Positions 1 through 3,698 of a stretch of 7,317 nt of DNA are shown here, piece after piece (the first letter of the stretch is position 1; each line of letters opens with the position of its first letter). The stretch spans positions 1-7,317 of the forward strand of contig JAQUOM010000079.1 in NCBI GenBank assembly GCA_028717105.1, in the 5' to 3' direction. This stretch comes from Candidatus Omnitrophota bacterium (GTDB lineage Bacteria; Omnitrophota; Gorgyraeia; Velamenicoccales; Velamenicoccaceae). The notes below the pieces were generated by a model. The model was given only the letters and a program-made list of their open reading frames with translations. It was not told the origin of the DNA and ran no database searches. Made by a program: the position numbers and the translations under genes.

Positions 1-1
1 C

Positions 2-157
2 GCCTGCCAAGAATCTGCCGTCGAGGAAATGACGGCCGCAGCGGTCCGGGCCATGGAAACGTGGCTGGAGCATGGCATTGACAGAAGCATGAATCTGTTT
101 AACGTAAAGAAGAAAAGGGAAAAAAGAAACCCCTTGATAGGCAAAGTTAAGGAATAA
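2..157 (+). CDS. pth: Peptidyl-tRNA hydrolase, C-terminal fragment (5' end outside window)
   Basis: The reading frame is open from the left edge to a TAA at 155-157 and gives 51 residues. They include EEMTAAAVRAMETWLEHGI followed by DRSMNLFN, which matches the last helix of bacterial Pth (the usual pattern is 'a...a.e.wl..G...aMn.fN'). Pth is a cytosolic esterase that releases peptides from prematurely dropped peptidyl-tRNA. The catalytic His/Asp/Asn residues lie upstream and cannot be checked. After the family core there is a short basic tail (VKKKREKRNPLIGKVKE), longer than in E. coli Pth. The gene is followed by rpsF after 126 nt, an order common in many phyla (often rplY/ctc-pth-rpsF). 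The identity rests on a short C-terminal match plus gene context. Confidence 0.85.
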   Translation, partial: ACQESAVEEMTAAAVRAMETWLEHGIDRSMNLFNVKKKREKRNPLIGKVKE

Positions 158-163
158 ACGTTA

Positions 164-222
164 CTCCTTGCTTAACCGCTTGTCAATTTCACAAGCCAGG
201 CGCCAGAGGCGGCTTATGAAAT
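164..222 (+). promoter_or_regulatory. Candidate S6:S18-binding autoregulatory leader of rpsF
   Basis: This lies in the pth-rpsF gap. A CCG trinucleotide (176-178) sits directly 5' of a hairpin, CTTGT (179-183) pairing with ACAAG (191-195) across a 7-nt loop. CCT (166-168) can pair with AGG (198-200) as an outer stem, which leaves CCG in a bulge between a stem and a hairpin. Published work on rpsF leaders in many phyla describes that layout as a mimic of the S18 site in 16S rRNA. An alternative fold pairs AAGC (193-196) with GCTT (212-215) and CGCC (201-204) with GGCG (208-211), extended by TTCA (188-191) with TGAA (217-220). The two folds share bases and exclude each other. The function is inferred from position and hand folding only. 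Confidence 0.45.
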
Positions 223-243
223 CGACTGACGCAAGCTTCGGAG

Positions 244-272
244 TAATCCCGCCAGAGGCGGGATTAAGGAGG
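244..272 (+). promoter_or_regulatory. Perfect hairpin abutting the rpsF Shine-Dalgarno
   Basis: TAATCCCGCC (244-253) and GGCGGGATTA (257-266) form a perfect 10-bp stem with a 3-nt AGA loop. The 3' arm runs into an eight-base Shine-Dalgarno, TAAGGAGG (265-272), so its first two bases are inside the stem. The SD core AGGAGG is 11 nt from the rpsF ATG. There is no T-tract after the stem, so it is not an intrinsic terminator. A role in translational control of rpsF (partial SD occlusion, or part of a larger S6:S18 leader) is inference. The stem-loop itself is directly visible. Confidence 0.6.
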
Positions 273-283
273 AGTGTTAAGGC

Positions 284-604
284 ATGAAAAAATACGAAGC
301 CATGTTCATCATCAAGCCGGATCTTAAGGAAGAAGACAAGACGGCCGTTCTCAAGAGCATTAAGGACCTGGTCGGCAAGCACCACGGTGTCGTGACACAG
401 GACCAGATCTGGGCAGAAAGGCGCAAGTTGGCTTACGATCTCTTTCCCGTCGGCGGAGGAATCCGTTATAAGGAAGGATTGTATTATCTGGTGAATTTTG
501 ACGTGGATCCTTCTGCGATCACTCTTCTCAAGAGCGTCTATGGCCTGAATGAAAGTATCCTCAGATATTTGATCCTGAGGCTGGAAGAGAAAAAGGTCTC
601 TTAA
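284..604 (+). CDS. rpsF: 30S ribosomal protein S6
   Basis: The 106-residue protein is the usual S6 length. It starts MKKYEAMFIIKPDL and contains the family signature WAERRKLAYDLF (about residues 43-54), followed by EGLYYLVNFDVDPSAI and LRYLILRLEEKK. S6 is a small alpha/beta ribosomal protein that pairs with S18 and binds the central domain of 16S rRNA on the 30S platform. The start is set by the first beta-strand motif and a strong SD (AGGAGG, 267-272). Its partner S18 is encoded two genes downstream, so S6:S18 feedback on this transcript is plausible. The TAA stop lies in the loop of a terminator-like hairpin. No defect is visible. Confidence 0.97.
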   Translation: MKKYEAMFIIKPDLKEEDKTAVLKSIKDLVGKHHGVVTQDQIWAERRKLAYDLFPVGGGIRYKEGLYYLVNFDVDPSAITLLKSVYGLNESILRYLILRLEEKKVS

Positions 605-621
605 AAACAAAAGACCTTTTT
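590..621 (+). terminator. Terminator-like hairpin enclosing the rpsF stop codon
   Basis: AAAAAGGTCT (590-599) and AGACCTTTTT (612-621) are perfect inverted complements: a 10-bp stem with a 12-nt A-rich loop that contains the rpsF TAA (602-604). The five T residues at the 3' end are both stem and U-tract, and the symmetry means it could act on either strand. Only four of the pairs are GC/AT-mixed GGTC, so the stem is weak for an intrinsic terminator, and ssb/rpsR need read-through unless another promoter exists. It could be a partial terminator or an mRNA 3'-end stabiliser. The pairing is certain; the function is inferred. Confidence 0.5.
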
Positions 622-676
622 GTACGGGGAGATGGTATCACGTCCGCAAGGTGCGGTGTAAACATAGGAGCCCGCC

Positions 677-1135
677 ATGGCTAATTTAAACAAGGTGCTT
701 TTAATCGGTAATCTCACGCGTGATCCGGAATTACGTTATACACCCGGAGGCACGGCTGTCGCGAACCTCAGAATGGCGACGAATCGTCGTTTTAAGGACA
801 AGACGGGGGAGATGCGGCAGGAGGTATGTTTTATTACGGTTGTGGCCTGGGATAAACAGGCGGAAGTCTGCAACCAGTATTTACGAAAAGGCAGTCCGTT
901 GTTTGTAGAAGGCCGTTTGCAAACCAGGAGCTGGGACGGCAACGACGGGAAAAAAAGGAGCGTGGTCGAGGTCAGGGCCGAACGTATCCAGTTCCTCGGG
1001 CAGGCCGGCCAGAAAAGTGAAGTCGTCGGCGAAGCACAAGTTCCTGCGGCCGAGGAAAAGTCATCAGGCCCGGCGCTTGGCGCTGAAACCGATGATGTTT
1101 CGTGGGGGCAGGATTCAGCGGAAGACATGAGTTAG
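677..1135 (+). CDS. ssb: Single-stranded DNA-binding protein
   Basis: The 152-residue protein begins MANLNKVLLIGNLTRDPELRY, the classic start of bacterial SSB, and an OB-fold covers about residues 1-110, including FITVVAWDKQAEVCNQYLRKG and VEGRLQTRSW. SSB coats single-stranded DNA as a tetramer during replication and repair and recruits partners through its C-terminal tip. The linker (about 111-136) is short and A/E/G-rich. The tail is unusual: it ends ETDDVSWGQDSAEDMS rather than the usual DDDIPF-type end, so there is no terminal Pro-Phe. The internal DDVSW (139-143) may be a displaced or degenerate tip. The start is supported by AGGAG at 666-670, 6 nt upstream. Position between rpsF and rpsR is the standard arrangement. 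Confidence 0.96.
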   Translation: MANLNKVLLIGNLTRDPELRYTPGGTAVANLRMATNRRFKDKTGEMRQEVCFITVVAWDKQAEVCNQYLRKGSPLFVEGRLQTRSWDGNDGKKRSVVEVRAERIQFLGQAGQKSEVVGEAQVPAAEEKSSGPALGAETDDVSWGQDSAEDMS

Positions 1136-1183
1136 GGGGAATCAATTTTTTAAGGGAAACAGGACCCGGGTGGCAGGCAAAGC

Positions 1184-1190
1184 AAGGAGG
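1184..1190 (+). promoter_or_regulatory. Strong Shine-Dalgarno deciding the rpsR start
   Basis: AAGGAGG lies 11 nt upstream of the ATG at 1202 and favours the long form of S18. The internal ATG at 1313 (residue 38) has only a GGAAGGA-type site about 3-4 nt away, which is too close to be a good alternative. Confidence 0.7.
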
Positions 1191-1201
1191 AAGACAGATC
1201 C

Positions 1202-1519
1202 ATGGTTTATATAAAGCGAGAGACAGGAAGACGGGGATCGCGGGATGACGGCAGAGGGCCGGCGAAACCCGGCGCGCGCAGGCGGCCGCGGCGGGATGAT
1301 TTGGAAGGACGCATGCGCCGCAAGACATGCCGTTTTTGCGAAGAGAAGATCAACGTCCTGGATTACAAGGATTTGAAACGCATGGAACGCCTGGTGAGCG
1401 AACGCGGGAAGATCCTTTCGCGCCGCGTAACAGGGACGTGCGCGAGGCATCAGCGGTGTGTCGTTGAAGCGGTCAAGAGGGCCCGTTTTATCGCGCTCCT
1501 GCCGTTTTTGAAGAAGTAG
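1202..1519 (+). CDS. rpsR: 30S ribosomal protein S18, zinc-type, with basic N-terminal extension
   Basis: The 105-residue protein has the S18 core from about residue 40: CRFCEEKINVLDYKDLKRM, then SERGKILSRRVTGTCARHQR and VKRARFIALLPFLKK. S18 binds 16S rRNA on the 30S platform as a heterodimer with S6. C43, C46, C80 and H83 make a C-x2-C...C-x2-H set, the zinc-binding ('C+') form of S18. E. coli S18 lacks it. Residues 1-37 are a low-complexity Arg/Gly/Pro/Asp-rich extension, so the protein is longer than the usual 75-90 residues. A start at M38 would give about 68 residues, but the strong SD at 1184-1190 supports 1202. The gap to ssb is 66 nt and shows no terminator. Confidence 0.95.
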   Translation: MVYIKRETGRRGSRDDGRGPAKPGARRRPRRDDLEGRMRRKTCRFCEEKINVLDYKDLKRMERLVSERGKILSRRVTGTCARHQRCVVEAVKRARFIALLPFLKK

Positions 1520-1548
1520 CGAAATATCAAGTTAAAAAGATATCATGA

Positions 1549-1603
1549 AAACACCAATAACCAAAATACAAATTCCAAGTTTGATTATTGTATCTTGGTG
1601 TTT
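1549..1603. repeat. AT-rich palindromic intergenic repeat between rpsR and rplI
   Basis: AAACACCAA (1549-1557) pairs perfectly with TTGGTGTTT (1595-1603), and inside it ATACAA (1566-1571) pairs with TTGTAT (1588-1593). The rest is a 16-nt loop and an asymmetric bulge (1558-1565). The composition (CCAATAACCAAAATACAAATTCCAAG... then ...TTGGTGTTTGGTCATT split across the arms) resembles the dispersed CCAAA/TTTGG intergenic elements seen in many environmental diderm genomes. Only one copy is in this window, so dispersal is inferred. It has no T-tract and is not a clear terminator. Confidence 0.6.
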
Positions 1604-1618
1604 GGTCATTCGTCACTC

Positions 1619-1625
1619 AAAGAGG
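1619..1625 (+). promoter_or_regulatory. Shine-Dalgarno deciding the rplI start
   Basis: AAAGAGG lies 5 nt upstream of the ATG at 1631. It rules out the in-frame TTG at 1595, which lies inside the palindromic repeat and would add 12 residues (MVFGHSSLKEVV) not found in L9 proteins. Confidence 0.75.
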
Positions 1626-1630
1626 TTGTT

Positions 1631-2077
1631 ATGCTGAAAGTTGTTTTGAAGTCCGATGTCCCGGGGATCGGCAGGACCGGCGACGTTAAGCAGGTCAAGG
1701 ATGGGTTTGCCCGTAACTATCTGTTGCCGCAGAACCTGGCCGTCGTCGCGACGGATGAAGCGCTCAAGCAGATCGAGCAACAGCAGAAGAAGCTTCAGGC
1801 GAAGCTGACCCAGGAAAGAAAGAAGGCTGAAGAGCTCGCTGAAAAACTGAATGGGTTTTCCCTGACCATGACGGTGGAGGTCAACGAGGAAGAAAAGCTT
1901 TATGGCAGCCTCGGATCTGCGGATATCCAGAAGTCTTTGGCCGGCGAAGGGATCGATGTGGATAAGAAGTGTATCATGCTGGATGCCCCGCTCAAAGCGC
2001 TGGGGATTTATGACATCGATGTCAAGCTCCATCCTGACGTGACGGCGAAGATCAAGCTCTGGGTGGTTAAAAAGTAG
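1631..2077 (+). CDS. rplI: 50S ribosomal protein L9
   Basis: Starting at the ATG at 1631, the protein is 148 residues, the standard L9 length. The N-terminal domain carries the L9 signature GDVKQVKDGFARNYLLP (residues 17-33). A long charged helix follows (about 41-75, rich in K/E/Q: QIEQQQKKLQAKLTQERKKAEELAEKL), then the C-terminal domain (about 80-148, with EEEKLYGSLGSADI and a final KIKLWVVKK). L9 binds 23S rRNA near the base of the L1 stalk, and its elongated form helps maintain reading-frame accuracy. It sits between rpsR and dnaB, the usual order. The gaps on both sides are occupied by palindromic repeats, so the gene may be transcriptionally separated from its neighbours, although no clear promoter or terminator is visible. 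Confidence 0.97.
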   Translation: MLKVVLKSDVPGIGRTGDVKQVKDGFARNYLLPQNLAVVATDEALKQIEQQQKKLQAKLTQERKKAEELAEKLNGFSLTMTVEVNEEEKLYGSLGSADIQKSLAGEGIDVDKKCIMLDAPLKALGIYDIDVKLHPDVTAKIKLWVVKK

Positions 2078-2087
2078 TTGGAAAAGC

Positions 2088-2157
2088 GAGTTCTTTGAGT
2101 TCACCGAGTTCATAGATTTCTTATGGCCCGACTCAATAAACTCAACGAACTCAATGT
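2088..2157. repeat. Inverted triplets of a 9-nt repeat between rplI and dnaB
   Basis: Three GAGTTC hexamers lie at exactly 9-nt period (2088-2093, 2097-2102, 2106-2111). They are followed by three 9-nt ACTCAAnnn units in the opposite sense (2131-2139, 2140-2148, 2149-2157). The arms fold back: 2088-2101 pairs with 2139-2152 at 13 of 14 positions, and in the same register 2106-2109 pairs with 2131-2134. There is no T-tract. This is a microsatellite-like palindrome in an otherwise empty 127-nt gap. Whether it is a dispersed element, a protein-binding array or an mRNA structure cannot be told from one copy. Confidence 0.7.
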
Positions 2158-2204
2158 ACTATCGTTGATGGTATTTCCTTTGGGATGACGTTCTGCTATT
2201 TTCC

Positions 2205-3599
2205 ATGAAAAGATCTCAGAAGCACGTCCATAGAGAGACAGCCTCCGGTAACCTGGCGCCCCTGGAAAAACTCCCTCCCCAGAATATCGAAGCGGAGATG
2301 GCCGTCCTGGGCTGTATGCTCATCGAGGAAGATGCGATCGGCGTCTCGGTCGAGCACCTGACGGGTGAAGATTTTTATAAAGACGCCCATAAAAAGATTT
2401 TCTCTTCCATCGTCCAGCTTTACGACCAGCGCAAGGCCGTTGACCTCATCACGCTCATCGAGAAGCTCAGGAATGAAAACGCCCTTGAGGATGTCGGAGG
2501 CGCAAGCTACCTGACGGCCCTTACCAATGTCGTTCCCACGGCGGCGAATGTCGCCCATTATTCCCGCATCGTCAAGGAAAAGAACGTCCTGCGCCTTTTG
2601 ATTCATCACGCAACCCAGATCGTGACGGAGGCCTACGCAACCGAAGATACGGTCGCCAGCGTCCTGGACCGGGCCGAGAAGATGATCTTTGAGATTGCGG
2701 AGCGGCGTGTAGGGCAGGGGGGATTCATCCCCATTAAAGAGATCATCAAAGATTCGATCGAGACCATCGACCGCCTTTATCAGAACAAGGCGCACGTGAC
2801 GGGCGTGCCGACGGGCTATACCGATTTCGACATCAAGACTGCAGGGCTTCAGCCCTCAGACCTTATCATCGTCGCCGGCCGTCCATCCATGGGCAAGAGC
2901 GCCTTTGTCATCAATATTATCGAACACGCCAGCATCATCGAGAAGATCCCGACGGCTTTTTTCAGCCTGGAAATGTCGAAGGAACAGCTGGTGCAGAGAT
3001 TGTTGTGTTCGCACGCGCGCGTTGACGCGCACAAGGTCAGGACCGGCTACCTTTCGGCGTCTGATTGGCCCAGCCTGACGACGGCCGCCGGCAAACTTTC
3101 CGAGGCGCCGATTTTTATCGACGACATGCCCGGGATATCGGTCCTTGAGCTGCGGGCCAAAGCCCGTCGATTGAAGGCCCACCATAATATCGGGCTGATC
3201 GCTTTAGACTACATGCAGCTGATGCGGGGTTCCGGCTCGGTAGAAAGCCGCCAGCAGGAGATTTCCGAGATATCCCGTTCGCTTAAAGCGCTGGCGAGGG
3301 AGTTGAACGTTCCGGTTGTCGCTATCAGCCAGTTGTCCCGGGCTGTTGAAAGCCGCACGGATCACAGGCCCCAGCTTTCGGACTTGAGAGAATCCGGGGC
3401 CATCGAACAGGATGCCGATGTTGTCGTTCTCCTGATGAGGGAAGAATATTATAGTCCTTCGGAGCAGAACCGCGGCATTGCCGAAGCCATCATTGCCAAG
3501 CAGAGGAACGGGCCGGTAGGGACCGTTAAGCTTGCGTTTATCAAGGAGTTTACGCGTTTTGAGAACTTGGCTGGTGCGGGTTCGCAAAACTCTGATTGA
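2205..3599 (+). CDS. dnaB: Replicative DNA helicase DnaB
   Basis: The 464-residue protein is normal DnaB length. The N-terminal domain (about 22-125) begins LPPQNIEAEMAVLGCMLIEEDAI and is followed by a helical linker. The RecA-like motor domain (about 195-458) has a Walker A motif GRPSMGKS (225-232, with K231 and S232), FFSLEMSKEQL, a Walker B strand ending LDYMQL (D335), DLRESGAIEQDADVV (393 onward) and a C-terminal TRFENL whose R451 is the likely arginine-finger-type residue. DnaB is the hexameric 5'-3' helicase that unwinds the replication fork using ATP. No intein interrupts Walker A, a frequent insertion site in this family. The ATG at 2205 is the first in-frame ATG after an upstream stop, but no convincing Shine-Dalgarno precedes it. 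The stop codon overlaps the bamA promoter. Confidence 0.97.
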   Translation: MKRSQKHVHRETASGNLAPLEKLPPQNIEAEMAVLGCMLIEEDAIGVSVEHLTGEDFYKDAHKKIFSSIVQLYDQRKAVDLITLIEKLRNENALEDVGGASYLTALTNVVPTAANVAHYSRIVKEKNVLRLLIHHATQIVTEAYATEDTVASVLDRAEKMIFEIAERRVGQGGFIPIKEIIKDSIETIDRLYQNKAHVTGVPTGYTDFDIKTAGLQPSDLIIVAGRPSMGKSAFVINIIEHASIIEKIPTAFFSLEMSKEQLVQRLLCSHARVDAHKVRTGYLSASDWPSLTTAAGKLSEAPIFIDDMPGISVLELRAKARRLKAHHNIGLIALDYMQLMRGSGSVESRQQEISEISRSLKALARELNVPVVAISQLSRAVESRTDHRPQLSDLRESGAIEQDADVVVLLMREEYYSPSEQNRGIAEAIIAKQRNGPVGTVKLAFIKEFTRFENLAGAGSQNSD

Positions 3600-3624
3600 C
3601 TTTCAGTTAAGGCTTTCGTATAAT
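3596..3624 (+). promoter_or_regulatory. Sigma-70-type promoter of the bamA-skp-lpxD operon
   Basis: The -35 box TTGACT (3596-3601) matches 5 of 6 consensus bases, the -10 box TATAAT (3619-3624) matches 6 of 6, and the spacer is exactly 17 bp. The -35 box overlaps the dnaB TGA (3597-3599). Transcription should start near 3631-3633, giving an untranslated leader of about 67 nt before the bamA ATG. It is the best promoter-like site seen in the window and lies exactly at the change from replication to envelope genes. Confidence 0.8.
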
Positions 3625-3632
3625 TTGATAAA

Positions 3633-3642
3633 TTCGCGCGAA
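3633..3642. promoter_or_regulatory. Operator-like palindrome at the predicted start site
   Basis: TTCGCGCGAA is a perfect 10-bp palindrome starting 8 nt after the -10 box, at about +1 to +10 of the predicted transcript. Its place fits a repressor operator or a short 5'-end structure. No regulator is encoded in the window, so this is only a candidate. Confidence 0.35.
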
Positions 3643-3698
3643 CGGGCCCGCAAGATGGATCCGGGGGCGCGGTGAAGGTTCTTTAGAACATCAAGCCT

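Noticed and set aside
134..160. TTGATA (134-139) with TAAACG (155-160) as a promoter for rpsF
   Set aside because: The spacer is 15 bp and the -10 match is poor; it is not distinguishable from chance.
161..610. 149-residue open frame on the minus strand across rpsF
   Set aside because: It is antisense to a certain rpsF gene, has no recognisable family pattern, and is explained by the codon bias of the + strand gene.
642..659. Small hairpin CCGCA-AGG-TGCGG before ssb
   Set aside because: A 5-bp stem of this kind is common by chance, and nothing else ties it to ssb regulation.
1507..1546. TTGAAG...TATCAT as an rplI promoter
   Set aside because: TATCAT is a fair -10, but no -35-like sequence lies 16-18 bp upstream and TTGAAG is too far away.
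1595..1630. TTG start giving a 160-residue L9
   Set aside because: The 12 added residues come from the repeat; L9 begins at the MLKVVL segment, which has its own SD and gives the standard length.
1545..1637. 30-residue + strand reading frame (MKTPITKIQIPSLIIV...) before rplI
   Set aside because: It lies within the palindromic repeat, has no SD, and its stop overlaps the rplI start. It is best explained as repeat sequence.
2874..2905. Checked the DnaB Walker A site for an intein or insertion
   Set aside because: GRPSMGKS is uninterrupted, and the protein has normal DnaB length with all motifs in order.
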